A DNA stretch of 64,000 nt from positions 89,556-153,555 of the forward strand of contig NZ_LMUK01000032.1 of assembly GCF_009766005.1 (NCBI RefSeq), read 5' to 3'. The notes under the pieces were generated by a model. The model saw only the letters and a list, made by a program, of their open reading frames with translations. It was not told where the DNA came from and did not search any database. The translations under genes and the position numbers were made by a program. This DNA is from Bradyrhizobium sp. S69. GTDB taxonomy: Bacteria; Pseudomonadota; Alphaproteobacteria; Rhizobiales; Xanthobacteraceae. How positions within the stretch are numbered: the first letter of the stretch is position 1; each line of letters starts with the position of its first letter. This document shows, one piece after another, positions 36,387 to 45,542 of this stretch.

Positions 36387-37619
36387 TCAACCGGTGACGC
36401 CGAACACAGTCCATTGCGCGGTGGGGCCGGGCAGGCCAAGCAGCGCCTTGCCGCATTCCTCGACGATCTGGTCCGCCATCAGGATGTGCTGGGTCCCCGA
36501 ATGGATGTCGCGATAGCAGCGCTGCATCGCCGTGTTGTGCAACGAGGCGCCGCGCGACGCCCGGTGCGCGAAGGTGCCGACGTCGGAAATCACGTCGTGA
36601 ATGTGCCGCAGCGACAGCTTGATCATGGTCATCTGGTCGAGCGACGGCTTCTCGCCGCGACTGCAGGTCTCGGAGACGCCGCGCCAGGTTTCGTGCACCA
36701 GCGCCCGGGCGGCGCGGTAGCGCGCTTCGGCCTGCGCGAACTGAAACCGGAAACTGGCGCTGTCGCTCGATTGGCCGAAGGGATCGCGGCGCGGCACGAT
36801 CACTTTCACCAGTTCGTCGAGCATCCGGCGCCCGACGCCGATCGCCCAGCCGGAATGCGCCCAGGCGCTGTAGCCGGCAAGGCCGAGCGCGCCTTGGGCG
36901 CCGCCGCGCCGCGGCGCGCCGATGTCGAAGTCGTAGGTCATCTCGGTGGGAACGAACAGTTCGTCGCCTTCACTCAGCGTATAATCGAAGCTGCCGGTGG
37001 CGCGCAGGCCGAGCACATCCCAATTGCCGAGCAGCTTGATGGTCGAGCGCGGATGATGCGTGACCACGATCTTGGGCTGCCCGTTGGGCTGGATGATCAT
37101 GTCCTTGCCCGTGGCATCGGTGACGAAGCAGCCGGAATGCACCCATTCGGCGTGCTGGATGCCGCTGCCATAGGCCCAATGGCCGCGGATCATGTAGCCG
37201 CCGTCGACCGGGCGCGCGAAGCCGCGCGGCACGCCGTTGCCGGCGATGGTGATGTCGGGCCCGTTGGCGAACACCTTGTCGATGCCGCTGTCCGCGATGT
37301 AGATCGCCATGGTGGTGCCTTCCATGTTGTTGCCGATCACGCACCAGGCAGCGGAGGCATGCACGTAGGACAACCGCTCGACCACCGTCATGGCGTCGTA
37401 GGGCGACAGCTCGGGGCCGCCGACGGCTTTCGGGAACAGCATGGTGTAGATGCCGGCCTTGCGCATCGCGGCCACCACGTCGTCGGTCAAATGGGTGAGG
37501 CTTTCAGCTTCGCTGGCTTGCGCCTCGATCAGCGGCAGCAACGCGTCGAGCCGCGCGTGGAATTCCGCGACCGGGGTCGCAGCGGTTTCGATCGTGGTGG
37601 GCTTCACCGATACGTTCAT
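36387..37619 (-). CDS. Acyl-CoA-dehydrogenase-fold flavin monooxygenase (group D hydroxylase)
   Basis: A 410-residue protein of the HpaB/HsaA/DszC-like branch of the acyl-CoA dehydrogenase fold. It has LLPLIEAQASEAESL at the start, FPKAVGGPELSPYDAMTVVE, SYVHASAAWCV, GNWDVLGLRATGSFDY and a C-terminal helical region ending GPTAQWTVFGVTG. Such enzymes take reduced flavin from a separate reductase and hydroxylate aromatic or heteroatom substrates. No reductase gene is adjacent. The chosen ATG has GAGGG at nine bases; the upstream ATG directly follows that GAGGG and is too close. First gene of the cluster, divergent from the LuxR gene. Confidence 0.87.
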   Translation of the reverse strand: MNVSVKPTTIETAATPVAEFHARLDALLPLIEAQASEAESLTHLTDDVVAAMRKAGIYTMLFPKAVGGPELSPYDAMTVVERLSYVHASAAWCVIGNNMEGTTMAIYIADSGIDKVFANGPDITIAGNGVPRGFARPVDGGYMIRGHWAYGSGIQHAEWVHSGCFVTDATGKDMIIQPNGQPKIVVTHHPRSTIKLLGNWDVLGLRATGSFDYTLSEGDELFVPTEMTYDFDIGAPRRGGAQGALGLAGYSAWAHSGWAIGVGRRMLDELVKVIVPRRDPFGQSSDSASFRFQFAQAEARYRAARALVHETWRGVSETCSRGEKPSLDQMTMIKLSLRHIHDVISDVGTFAHRASRGASLHNTAMQRCYRDIHSGTQHILMADQIVEECGKALLGLPGPTAQWTVFGVTG

Positions 37620-37841
37620 GGTCGACATCCCTCGTTTAAGTCTGCTGTCTCCGCCGCGGCGCCAAAGCACGGCCGGTCGCGCGCCCGCATGCGGACGCAA
37701 CCGGGGCTTTGAGCCTCGCTTGACGTTGAAGACATTCTTGTTCGGATCGCGCGGCGACGACGCGACGGTCATGCCGATCCCTTGTCGCCGCTCAGTCGCA
37801 TCCCGCTGTGAAGCTAGGCGGAGCGCAACGCCACCGACAAT

Positions 37842-37856
37842 CCCCCATGATGGGGG
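37842..37856. promoter_or_regulatory. Palindrome, candidate operator
   Basis: CCCCCAT-G-ATGGGGG is a perfect 7-base inverted repeat around one central base. It lies 223 bases upstream of the monooxygenase start and 187 upstream of the LuxR start. The arms are too closely spaced for a hairpin, which favours a protein-binding site. Binding by the LuxR-type protein is inference. Confidence 0.5.
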
Positions 37857-38003
37857 GATCGGCTCAGTCGCCGGCGTTAGCTCGGTGGCCGATGTTAGCA
37901 GATGCGGTAAAACTAAGCGCTGCGCCTCAAGGCTTGCTGCTTTTTTTCGCTTGACCAAACAACAGGTTGCGGAGAGCCTGTATAAGGGGAATGCGGAGGC
38001 GCG

Positions 38004-38021
38004 CTCAAGGCGCGCCTTGAG
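38004..38021. promoter_or_regulatory. 18-bp perfect palindrome upstream of the LuxR-type gene
   Basis: CTCAAGGCGCGCCTTGAG is its own reverse complement, 22 bases before the annotated ATG. Eighteen to twenty bases is the usual length of sites for dimeric LuxR-type proteins. The location in the leader fits autorepression or autoactivation. No second copy was noticed in the window. Confidence 0.55.
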
Positions 38022-38042
38022 TCGTTCTCTTGCGCCGTTTTT

Positions 38043-38864
38043 ATGTCAGATCCAAGCGAGGGAAGCGTGCAAGCGGTTTCCGGGTTCCAGAACGATCATT
38101 TGGCCGATCGCATGATGTCGATCGCGGAAAGCCGGTCGCTTGACGCCCTCGGCATTGCCTGCGGTACGGCGCTGCGCGACTTGACCGCTTCCGCCACGGT
38201 CGGCCTCTATCTGCTGGATGCCGTCGAGCCTGATTTGGCCTACAGCCAGCATGTCGCCGAAGACTTCCTCGACAATTATCGATCCGGCTTCTGGAAGAGC
38301 GATCCGGTGCTCGACTGTATCCTCACCCAGGGACGTACCGTGGACGGCGCGTCGCTGCTGGGCACCGACGGCTGGCCGCGCAGCACGTCGCTGGAGATGC
38401 TTCGGCACTGGGGTTTTGGCTGCAACATGGGCGGGCCGCTGCGCCACGAGAACAGGATCGTCGGCGTGCTGTTTACCGCGACCCGTGAGGCCTCGGCCTA
38501 CACGCCGTTGCAGCGGCAGCGCATGGAGATGTTGTGCCGCGCCGCGTCGCTGGCGCTGGCCAACATCAGGAAAGCCGGCCAGACGGCTTTGCCCGGCGGT
38601 GAGAGTGGATCTCCCGCGAGCGGGAGTTCGTCCGCCATCCTGCTGCGAAATGCGGCGCCCGTGTCGATGGCAGCACTTCCGCCGCGTTCGGCCGACGTGG
38701 CGATCCGGGTGTGCCGCGGCCAGACCAACAAGGAAATCGCGCGCGAGATGGGGATCTCCGACCAGACGGTGAAGGAGCACGTCGCCAATCTTTGCAAACG
38801 CTTCGGCACCCATAACCGCACCGGCCTCGTGGCCTGCCTGCTCGGCGGGATGTCGCAGCAATAG
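38043..38864 (+). CDS. LuxR-family transcriptional regulator with GAF-like sensor domain
   Basis: A 273-residue regulator. The N-terminal about 170 residues resemble a GAF/autoinducer-binding-like sensor (SATVGLYLLDAVEPDLAYSQ, GFGCNMGGPLRHENRIVGVLF). The C-terminus is a LuxR helix-turn-helix (VCRGQTNKEIAREMGISDQT, VKEHVANLCKRFGTHNRTGL). It is divergent from the monooxygenase-hydrolase-cupin-MFS cluster and is its likely regulator. A GTG at 38067 preceded by GAGGGAA is an alternative start. The ligand is probably the catabolic substrate; no luxI-type synthase is present. Confidence 0.87.
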   Translation: MSDPSEGSVQAVSGFQNDHLADRMMSIAESRSLDALGIACGTALRDLTASATVGLYLLDAVEPDLAYSQHVAEDFLDNYRSGFWKSDPVLDCILTQGRTVDGASLLGTDGWPRSTSLEMLRHWGFGCNMGGPLRHENRIVGVLFTATREASAYTPLQRQRMEMLCRAASLALANIRKAGQTALPGGESGSPASGSSSAILLRNAAPVSMAALPPRSADVAIRVCRGQTNKEIAREMGISDQTVKEHVANLCKRFGTHNRTGLVACLLGGMSQQ

Positions 38865-38910
38865 CCAGGCGTGCATGATGACACTAGTTAAGCCGGAGCG
38901 CGCGCTTCGC

Positions 38911-39053
38911 TTCACCTCTCCCCGCCGGGGAGAGGTCGATTTGCGAAGCAAATCGGGTGAGGGTTCTTACTACCAAGCGAAAGGCCCTAACCCCTCACCC
39001 GGCGCTACGCGCCGACCTCTCCCAACGGGAGAGGTGAAGGGAAATCGCGGCCG
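38911..39053. repeat. Palindromic intergenic element, family A, copy 4
   Basis: CCTCTCCCCGCCGGGGAGAGG, GATTTGCGAAGCAAATC, GGGTGAGGG, CCCTCACCC and CCTCTCCCAACGGGAGAGG follow in the order of copy 2, without the 25-base inner palindrome. It ends with the same GAAGGGAAATCGCGGCCG tail. It separates two convergent genes. Confidence 0.88.
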
Positions 39054-39101
39054 GCATCGTGCGCCATCGGCGCGCACCCATTCGACGCCAATCATCCCGG
39101 A

Positions 39102-40982
39102 TCATGACGTGAGTTTTTCCAGCTCCCTGCTCAATTCGTGCAGCTGGTAGGGCTTGCGCAGAATGGGAAACGGCAGGTCGACCTCGCTTCCGTTGCCGCT
39201 GTAGCCTGTCAGAAGCAGAATGGGCATTTTCGGGTGCAGCTCTCGAATGGTTCTGGCCAGTCCCACGCCATCCAGCTTTCCCGGCATTACGATATCGCTG
39301 CAAACGATATCGATTTTGTTGTTTTCGATCTCCACCAAGGCAGCCGAAGCGTCCGAGGCCCAGCGGACGGTGTAGCCGAGCTGTCGCAGCAAGCCGCTGC
39401 TTGCGTCCGCCACTTCGGGATTGTCCTCGACCAGAAGAACGGTGCCGTTGCGGGCTGCCGATAGAGAGTCATCTTGCGGCACCTGCGCGGCTGTCGATCT
39501 CGGCAGGCAGATCGTGATTTTGGTGCCCTCGCCCAGGGTACTCCTCAGATCGATCGAGCCCCCGGCCTGATAGGCGAACCCGTGCACCTGCGACAGGCCA
39601 AGACCGGTACCTTTGCCGACCGGTTTGGTGGTGAAGAACGGATCGAATACCTTTGCCGCGATATCGTCTGGAATTCCGGTACCGGTATCTTCAACCGAGA
39701 TGGCCACCAGATTTTCACCCGGCATATTCCTCGCTTTGATGGTGACCAAACCGCCTTCCGGCATCGCGTCACGCGCATTGACGACAAGGTTCACCAGCGC
39801 GGTTTCGAATTCGTTTGGATCGACGAAGATGTTCCAGGTGTCATCTTCGACATCGATCACCAGCGATACCGTGCCGCCCAGGCCGCTGTTCAAGACGTCT
39901 CGCAGAGCATCGAGGCGCCCGGCGACTTTGATGGTTTGCGGTTGAACACTTTGGCGCCGCGCGAAAGTCAGCAACTGGCGGGTGAGCGCAGCCGCGCGCT
40001 CTGAAGCAAGCTCGATCGATCGCAACGCACGGACCGACTTCGGGCTGCTGGCTTCCTTCTTGATAGTGTGAATGTTGCCGGAAATAATCATCAGCAAATT
40101 GTTGAAATCATGGGCGACGCCGCCGGTCAGTTGACCGAGCGCATCGAGCTTCTGCGATTCCGCAAGTTGTTGCTGGATTTTCGCGAGCTTTTCCTGCGCC
40201 TCCTTGCGCTCGGTGATATCCCGCGTGATCTTGGCATAACCGATCAGCTCGCCGGCCTCGTTTTGGATCGGATCGATGACGACGTTTGCCCAGAAAAAAG
40301 AACCGTCCTTCCGGACGCGCCAACCCTCCTCTTCATAATGACCCGTCTCCAAGGCCGTTCTGAGCGCATTGGCAGGTTTTCCGTTGGCGCGATCGGCCGG
40401 CGTATAGAACCGCGAGAAATGTTGCCCGACGATTTCCTTCGCGGAATAGCCCTTGATGCGTTCGCCGCCCGCATTCCAGTTTGAAACGATGCCGTCGGGG
40501 TCCAGCATGTACAGGGCATAGTCGGTTACGCCGCTGACCAGCGTTTTGAACTGGCTGTCACTCCTGTTCAGCTCCGAAAGCATTTTCTCGCGCTCCGTGA
40601 TGTCGCGCGTGATCTTTGCAAAGCCGATCAATCTCCGTTTTTCATAGATCGGATCGATGACGACGGAGGCAAAAAATCGCGATCCGTCCTTGCGAATACG
40701 CCAGCCTTCGGCGATGAAATGTTTTTCCTTGAGGGCTATTTCCAGCGCGCGTTTCGGCATGCCGCGAGCTTTGTCCTCCTCCGTGTAGAAGACGGAGAAA
40801 TGCTTGCCGATGATTTCCTTGGCTTTATATCCCTTGATGCGCTCAGCGCCGGCGTTCCAACTGGTGATGTGTCCTTGGGGGTCAAGCAGGTAAATCGCGT
40901 AATCGGTGATGCCTTGCACCAAAAGCCGGAAATTACGCTCGCTTTCGAACAGGTCGCGTTCGAGCTTCTTGCCTTGCGCCAT
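39102..40982 (-). CDS. Hybrid histidine kinase with two PAS domains and a receiver
   Basis: A 626-residue cytoplasmic protein. It has two tandem PAS-PAC domains (about 15-130 and 140-255), which are strongly alike ([18 protein letters not shown] versus [18 protein letters not shown]). A HisKA domain follows with phospho-His in [11 protein letters not shown]. Next is an HATPase domain ([35 protein letters not shown]), then a C-terminal receiver ([12 protein letters not shown], phospho-Asp in [16 protein letters not shown]). AGGGG lies seven bases before the ATG. There are no membrane helices and no adjacent response-regulator gene with an output domain. The signal is unknown; redox or light via PAS cofactors is possible. 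Confidence 0.92.
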   Translation of the reverse strand: MAQGKKLERDLFESERNFRLLVQGITDYAIYLLDPQGHITSWNAGAERIKGYKAKEIIGKHFSVFYTEEDKARGMPKRALEIALKEKHFIAEGWRIRKDGSRFFASVVIDPIYEKRRLIGFAKITRDITEREKMLSELNRSDSQFKTLVSGVTDYALYMLDPDGIVSNWNAGGERIKGYSAKEIVGQHFSRFYTPADRANGKPANALRTALETGHYEEEGWRVRKDGSFFWANVVIDPIQNEAGELIGYAKITRDITERKEAQEKLAKIQQQLAESQKLDALGQLTGGVAHDFNNLLMIISGNIHTIKKEASSPKSVRALRSIELASERAAALTRQLLTFARRQSVQPQTIKVAGRLDALRDVLNSGLGGTVSLVIDVEDDTWNIFVDPNEFETALVNLVVNARDAMPEGGLVTIKARNMPGENLVAISVEDTGTGIPDDIAAKVFDPFFTTKPVGKGTGLGLSQVHGFAYQAGGSIDLRSTLGEGTKITICLPRSTAAQVPQDDSLSAARNGTVLLVEDNPEVADASSGLLRQLGYTVRWASDASAALVEIENNKIDIVCSDIVMPGKLDGVGLARTIRELHPKMPILLLTGYSGNGSEVDLPFPILRKPYQLHELSRELEKLTS

Positions 40983-41128
40983 TACAATACCCCTAAAGGC
41001 ACCAAATACATTTGGAGCCAAATTGTTCCCAAGGCGATGAAACCTTAGCCATCGCCGGGCAAAATCGCGGGATGGCGCGCGCCAAATCGCGGCCGAGGCG
41101 AGACCCGGTAGTGGGTATGACGATCCCG

Positions 41129-42004
41129 CTAATCGGTCTCGATCGGCAGCGATGCGTCCTTGGCCCATTCGCCCATCGAGCCGTCGTAGAGCGTGAGGTC
41201 GCGATGACCAAGCCGATGCAGCAGGAACAGATCGACGGTGGCGGAGATGCCGCCGCCGCAATAGGCGACCACTCGCTTGTCCTTTGTGATGCCTTGGGCG
41301 GCGAATTTTGCCTCGGCGTCGGCGAGTGGCACGAAGGCTTTGGTTTGCGGATCGAGCAAGGTTGCCGCCGACACGTTGCAACTGCCGGGCACGCGTCCCG
41401 GACGGCCGTAGCGGCTGGGCTCCAACCCCCTATGGAATTGCGGGCCGAGTGCGTTGACGATGACGGTGCTGCGGTCGTCCTTGGCGGCGAGCACGTCGTT
41501 CTTGCCGACGAAATATCCCGGCTTCGGTTTTGCGGTGAATGTCGCGGATGGGTATCCCTTTGCCGGCCCGGTCTCGATGGCGCGGCCTTCGATCTTCCAG
41601 GTGTCGAGACCGCCGTCGAGCACCGAGGCGTTCGCAAAGCCGAGCGATTGCAGCATCCACCAGAAGCGCGTCGCCCACATCGGCGTGCCGATGCTGTACA
41701 GCACCACTTGGTTGCCGGCCGACACGCCGTGATGGCCGAACGCCGCCTCCAGTTGCGCGATGGCGGGCATCATGAAGTGCAGTGTGGTGCTTCGATCGGA
41801 GAACTCGCCTTGCAGATCGAGAAAATCGGCGCCGGGAATATGCCCGGCCTCGAAGGTGTGACGTCCGGGAACTGCGACATAGGGGTGCTCGCTGCCCGCA
41901 GGGGCGGGTTCGAGATACGTCGTGCAGTCGAACAGCCGCAGGTCGGGCCGACCCAGCAAACCGGCGAGTTCCGTTGAGGTGATGAGTCCGTTTTGACCTG
42001 ACAT
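41129..42004 (-). CDS. Tandem-rhodanese sulfurtransferase
   Basis: A 291-residue protein of two rhodanese domains. The N-terminal domain lacks a catalytic Cys (VVLYSIGTPMWATRFWW). The C-terminal domain has the active loop CGGGISA (Cys near residue 249). Such enzymes move sulfur from thiosulfate or 3-mercaptopyruvate; the loop CGGGxSA is closer to thiosulfate/mercaptopyruvate hybrids and does not decide. The start MSGQNGLITSTELAGLL replaces a longer in-frame extension without similarity. It is divergent from ispG. Confidence 0.88.
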   Translation of the reverse strand: MSGQNGLITSTELAGLLGRPDLRLFDCTTYLEPAPAGSEHPYVAVPGRHTFEAGHIPGADFLDLQGEFSDRSTTLHFMMPAIAQLEAAFGHHGVSAGNQVVLYSIGTPMWATRFWWMLQSLGFANASVLDGGLDTWKIEGRAIETGPAKGYPSATFTAKPKPGYFVGKNDVLAAKDDRSTVIVNALGPQFHRGLEPSRYGRPGRVPGSCNVSAATLLDPQTKAFVPLADAEAKFAAQGITKDKRVVAYCGGGISATVDLFLLHRLGHRDLTLYDGSMGEWAKDASLPIETD

Positions 42005-42272
42005 GTTCCGCCTCTGGCGCTGTTTTGTCCGATGATAGGATGTACCCTGCGGGCTGAAAAGGAAGGCCCCCGGCGTTCCCTCCCCTTTCAATCCGGCGAT
42101 TCCTGTCCAATATAGCGCTCAGGGATCGCTTCAAGCCCTCGGCCCTGCACTCAGTGATGGCGGCCAATATAAGTCTCTGATATCTAAGAGAAAAGTACCC
42201 GAATCCGTATGGTGCGCGCGATCCTCGCCGCTCCCTTGGTGAATGTCACCAAAACCTGATATTTGTGAGCCC

Positions 42273-43562
42273 ATGAACAAGCCCATCAAGCCACCGCAAG
42301 ACGACGTCGCCGGCCCCAGCGCCCGGCATCAAACCACCCAGGTCATGGTCGGCAATGTCGCCGTCGGCGGGGGTGCGCCGATCGTGGTGCAGTCGATGAC
42401 CAACACCGACACCGCCGACATCGAAGGCACCATCGCCCAGGTCGCAGCGCTGTCGCGCGCGGGTTCCGAAATGGTGCGCATTACGGTGGATCGCGATGAA
42501 GCCGCCGCCGCCGTGCCGCATATCCGCGATGGCCTGCGCAAGCGCGGCATCACCACGCCCCTGATCGGCGATTTTCATTATATCGGCCACAAGCTGCTGA
42601 CGGATTATCCGGCCTGCGCCGAGGCGCTGGACAAATACCGCATCAATCCCGGCAATGTCGGCTTCAAGAACAAGCGCGACACACAGTTCGCCGACATCAT
42701 CGAGATCGCCAACAAGAACGACAAGCCGGTGCGCATCGGCGCCAATTGGGGCTCGCTCGACCAGGAACTGCTGACGAAATTGATGGACGAGAACACCGCC
42801 TCGGCCGCTCCGCGCGACGCCCGCGCGGTGACGCGCGAGGCCATGGTGCAGTCGGCGCTGCTCTCGGCGGCGCGGGCGCAAGAGCTCGGCATGCCCAAGA
42901 ACAAGATGATCCTGTCGGCCAAGGTGTCCGCCGTGCAGGATTTGATCGCGGTCTATCAGACGCTCGCGTCGCGCTCGGATTACGCCATCCATCTCGGCCT
43001 CACCGAGGCCGGCATGGGATCGAAGGGCATCGTGGCCTCGTCGGCCGCGCTCGGCATTCTGTTGCAGGAAGGCATCGGCGACACCATCCGGATTTCGCTG
43101 ACGCCGGAGCCCGGCGGCGATCGCACCTTGGAAGTTCAGGTCGCGCAGGAACTCTTGCAGACCATGGGTTTCCGCACCTTCGTGCCGCTGGTGGCGGCCT
43201 GCCCCGGTTGCGGCCGCACCACCTCGACCACGTTCCAGGAACTGGCGCGTTCGATCCAGGATTTCATCCGCGAGGAAATGCCGGGCTGGAAGACGCAATA
43301 TCCCGGCGTCGAGGCGCTCAACGTCGCGGTGATGGGCTGCATCGTCAACGGCCCCGGCGAATCAAAGCACGCCAATATCGGGATCTCGCTGCCCGGCACC
43401 GGTGAAACTCCGGCAGCCCCGGTGTTCGTCGACGGCCACAAATTCCGCACCCTGCGCGGCCCGTCGATCGCGGCCGACTTCAAGGCGCTGGTGATCGACT
43501 ACATCGACCAGAAGTACGGCGCCGGCGCCAAGAAGCCGGAAGCCGTGACGGCGGCGGAATAA
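42273..43562 (+). CDS. ispG: 4-hydroxy-3-methylbut-2-en-1-yl diphosphate synthase (flavodoxin)
   Basis: A 429-residue IspG/GcpE. It has [26 protein letters not shown] N-terminus, [16 protein letters not shown], and three [4Fe-4S] cysteines: CPGC (about 310 and 313) and [10 protein letters not shown] (about 356). It catalyses the penultimate step of the MEP isoprenoid pathway. An ATG at 42243 would add ten residues; 42273 fits orthologues better but the ribosome site is weak for both. A terminator-like hairpin follows. Confidence 0.95.
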   Translation: MNKPIKPPQDDVAGPSARHQTTQVMVGNVAVGGGAPIVVQSMTNTDTADIEGTIAQVAALSRAGSEMVRITVDRDEAAAAVPHIRDGLRKRGITTPLIGDFHYIGHKLLTDYPACAEALDKYRINPGNVGFKNKRDTQFADIIEIANKNDKPVRIGANWGSLDQELLTKLMDENTASAAPRDARAVTREAMVQSALLSAARAQELGMPKNKMILSAKVSAVQDLIAVYQTLASRSDYAIHLGLTEAGMGSKGIVASSAALGILLQEGIGDTIRISLTPEPGGDRTLEVQVAQELLQTMGFRTFVPLVAACPGCGRTTSTTFQELARSIQDFIREEMPGWKTQYPGVEALNVAVMGCIVNGPGESKHANIGISLPGTGETPAAPVFVDGHKFRTLRGPSIAADFKALVIDYIDQKYGAGAKKPEAVTAAE

Positions 43563-43571
43563 TCAACAAGC

Positions 43572-43597
43572 CACGGTCCCGCACAAGAAGGACCGTG
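43572..43597 (+). terminator. Hairpin after ispG
   Basis: Arms CACGGTCC / GGACCGTG with a 10-base loop start nine bases after the ispG stop. No clear T-run follows. It separates ispG from the next gene, whose ATG is 24 bases further on. Confidence 0.55.
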
Positions 43598-43620
43598 TTC
43601 GAACGAACGGGGGAACGCGC

Positions 43621-44517
43621 ATGAGTTCGTTGTCCAGCAAAACCGGACCGCGCTATCGGCACGTCGCCGACGAAACCGAACCCTACGAGACCATCGCGGT
43701 CGAGAAGCTGACACCGATCATCGGCGCCGAGATTTCCGGGGTCGACATCGGCAGACTGGTTTCCGACGAGGCGCGCTCCAATCGCCAGATGGACGAAATT
43801 CATCGCGCGCTGGCCGAAAACCTCGTGGTCTTCTTCCGCGACCAGCACATCACCCCGCAGCAGCATCTCGCCTTCGGCCGCAAGTTCGGCGAATTGCATA
43901 TTCATCCCGCAGCCCCCCATGAGGGCGACGATCCGGCGCTGATGAAGATCTATGCCGACAAGGATAGCCCACGCGCCAATGGCGAGGGCTGGCACACCGA
44001 TGTTTCCTGCGATGTCGAGCCGCCGATGGGCTCGATCCTCTACATCAAGCAATGCCCGCCGCGCGGCGGCGACACGCTGTTCGCCAATATGTACGCGGCC
44101 TATGAGGCGCTGTCGGACCGCATGAAGGCCTATCTCGACGGGCTCACCGCGCTGCATGACGGCGAGCAGACCTATCGCGGGCTCTACGCCAATTACGGCG
44201 TCGCCGACCGGCCGGCCTATCCGAGCGCCGAGCACCCTGTGGTGCGCACCCATCCGGTGACCGGCAAGAAAGCGCTCTACGTCAACCGCGGCTTTACCCG
44301 CCACCTGATCGGCATCCCCCGCGACGAGAGCGACGCGGTGCTGGCCTATCTCTACCAGCACGCCGAGAACCCGCTGTTCCAGTGCCGTTTCCGCTGGACC
44401 GAAAACGCCATCGCGTTCTGGGACAATCGCTGTGCCCAGCACCGCGCGATGTGGGACTACTGGCCCCACACCCGCGCCGGCACCCGCGTCACCGTGAAGG
44501 GTGAACGGCCGGTTTAG
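43621..44517 (+). CDS. TauD/TfdA-family Fe(II)/2-oxoglutarate dioxygenase
   Basis: A 298-residue enzyme with the facial triad HxD (His125, Asp127 in GEGWHTDVSCD) and distal His274 (CAQHRAMWDYWP). Arg in HTRAGTRVTV probably binds 2-oxoglutarate. The N-terminal LTPIIGAEISGVDI is typical of TauD/TfdA. Members hydroxylate taurine, alkyl sulfates or aryloxyacids, releasing the side group. Substrate specificity is not evident. It is convergent with the sugar-type ABC operon. Confidence 0.92.
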   Translation: MSSLSSKTGPRYRHVADETEPYETIAVEKLTPIIGAEISGVDIGRLVSDEARSNRQMDEIHRALAENLVVFFRDQHITPQQHLAFGRKFGELHIHPAAPHEGDDPALMKIYADKDSPRANGEGWHTDVSCDVEPPMGSILYIKQCPPRGGDTLFANMYAAYEALSDRMKAYLDGLTALHDGEQTYRGLYANYGVADRPAYPSAEHPVVRTHPVTGKKALYVNRGFTRHLIGIPRDESDAVLAYLYQHAENPLFQCRFRWTENAIAFWDNRCAQHRAMWDYWPHTRAGTRVTVKGERPV

Positions 44518-44536
44518 GCCTCGACGACTTTGGATT

Positions 44537-44672
44537 CGTGTCCCGGGCGCGGTGCAGCGCTTCTTCTGCGCTGCTCCGCAGAACCGGGACCCAGCTACGG
44601 CTCCAGCGCACGTGGACCCCGGATCAGCAGCGCATCACGCCGAAGCGGCGTGCTGCGCAGCATCCAGGGAAC
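44537..44672. repeat. Palindromic intergenic element, family F
   Basis: CGTGTCCCGGGCGCGGTGCAG, with CGCTTCTTCTGCGCTGCTCC, pairs with a second half containing GTGGACCCCGGATCAGCAGC and ending GCTGCGCAGCATCC. This is a long imperfect inverted repeat between convergent genes. No gene was seen in 44518-44714. Confidence 0.65.
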
Positions 44673-44714
44673 GCACTCCCGGCCGTCGCCGGCTTAATCC
44701 AAACCCATTATCTT

Positions 44715-45542
44715 CTAGCCGCCCTTGACCGCCCCTGCGGTCAGTCCCGCGACGATCTGGCGTTGCGCGAACACCGTCAGCAGCAACACCGGCAGCGTCA
44801 CGATCAGCGCCGCGGCGGCGAGCGGGCCCCAGCTGAGCTGGTCGAACGAGATCATGTTGTAGACCGCGACCGGCAGCGTCCGGGTCTCGCGCCCGGCCAG
44901 CACGATGCCGAACACAAAATTGTTCCAGGAGAAGATCACCGCGAGGATGAAGGCGACCGCGATGCCGGGCCGCGCGATCGGCAGCGCGACATAGCGAAAG
45001 ATCTGCCAGCGGTTGGCGCCGTCGATCAGTGCGGATTCCTCCAGCTCCATCGGCGTGGTCTCGAAATAGCCGATCATGATCCAGATCACGATCGGCACCG
45101 TGACCACGAGGTGGATGATGATCTGCGGCCACAGCGTGCCGAGCAGGCCGAGCCACTGGAATAACAGAAACAGCGGAATCAGATAAGACAGCCCGGGCGT
45201 GATGCGGGCGATCAGGATCACGATCGCGGCCTTGTGCGCCCGCATCCGGGCGAGGCCATAGCCCGCGGGCACCCCGACCACTAGCGCGAACGCGGTGGCC
45301 GCGCCGGTGACGATCAGGCTGTTCATGAAATAGGTCGAGAACCGGTTCGACGACAGCACCGCGGCATAATTGCCCCAGTTGAAATGCTCGGGGATGAACA
45401 CCGGCGGATAGGAGGCGTTGTCGATCTCGAACTTGACCGACAGCGAAATCATCCAGAGGAAAAACAAGACCGCCGGCGACACGATCACCAGCAGGGCGAA
45501 GGCAAGGCCGGCACGGCCGAGCAACTCCCGGAAGCGGCTCAT
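44715..45542 (-). CDS. ABC sugar-type transporter permease (MalG-like)
   Basis: A 275-residue inner-membrane protein with six helices. The EAA loop is conserved (MELEESALIDGANRWQIFRYVALP). The C-terminus FAQRQIVAGLTAGAVKGG is typical of MalG/UgpE permeases. The ATG overlaps the stop of the preceding permease gene by four bases (ATGA). Longer open frame upstream overlaps that gene and is not coding. Third gene of a binding protein-permease-permease set; no ATPase follows. Confidence 0.93.
   Translation of the reverse strand: MSRFRELLGRAGLAFALLVIVSPAVLFFLWMISLSVKFEIDNASYPPVFIPEHFNWGNYAAVLSSNRFSTYFMNSLIVTGAATAFALVVGVPAGYGLARMRAHKAAIVILIARITPGLSYLIPLFLLFQWLGLLGTLWPQIIIHLVVTVPIVIWIMIGYFETTPMELEESALIDGANRWQIFRYVALPIARPGIAVAFILAVIFSWNNFVFGIVLAGRETRTLPVAVYNMISFDQLSWGPLAAAALIVTLPVLLLTVFAQRQIVAGLTAGAVKGG

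Larger units (their letters stand above)
37620..38042. promoter_or_regulatory. Divergent promoter region of the catabolic cluster
   Basis: This 423-base gap separates the monooxygenase gene (minus) from the LuxR gene (plus) and must carry both promoters. It contains two palindromes, annotated separately (37842-37856 and 38004-38021). No well-formed sigma-70 or sigma-54 promoter was recognised. Open frames across it are out of keeping with any family and were not called. Confidence 0.55.

Noticed and set aside
38043..38864. Quorum-sensing LuxR with a linked synthase
   Set aside because: No luxI-type gene is present, and the sensor domain looks GAF-like rather than a clear acyl-homoserine-lactone domain.
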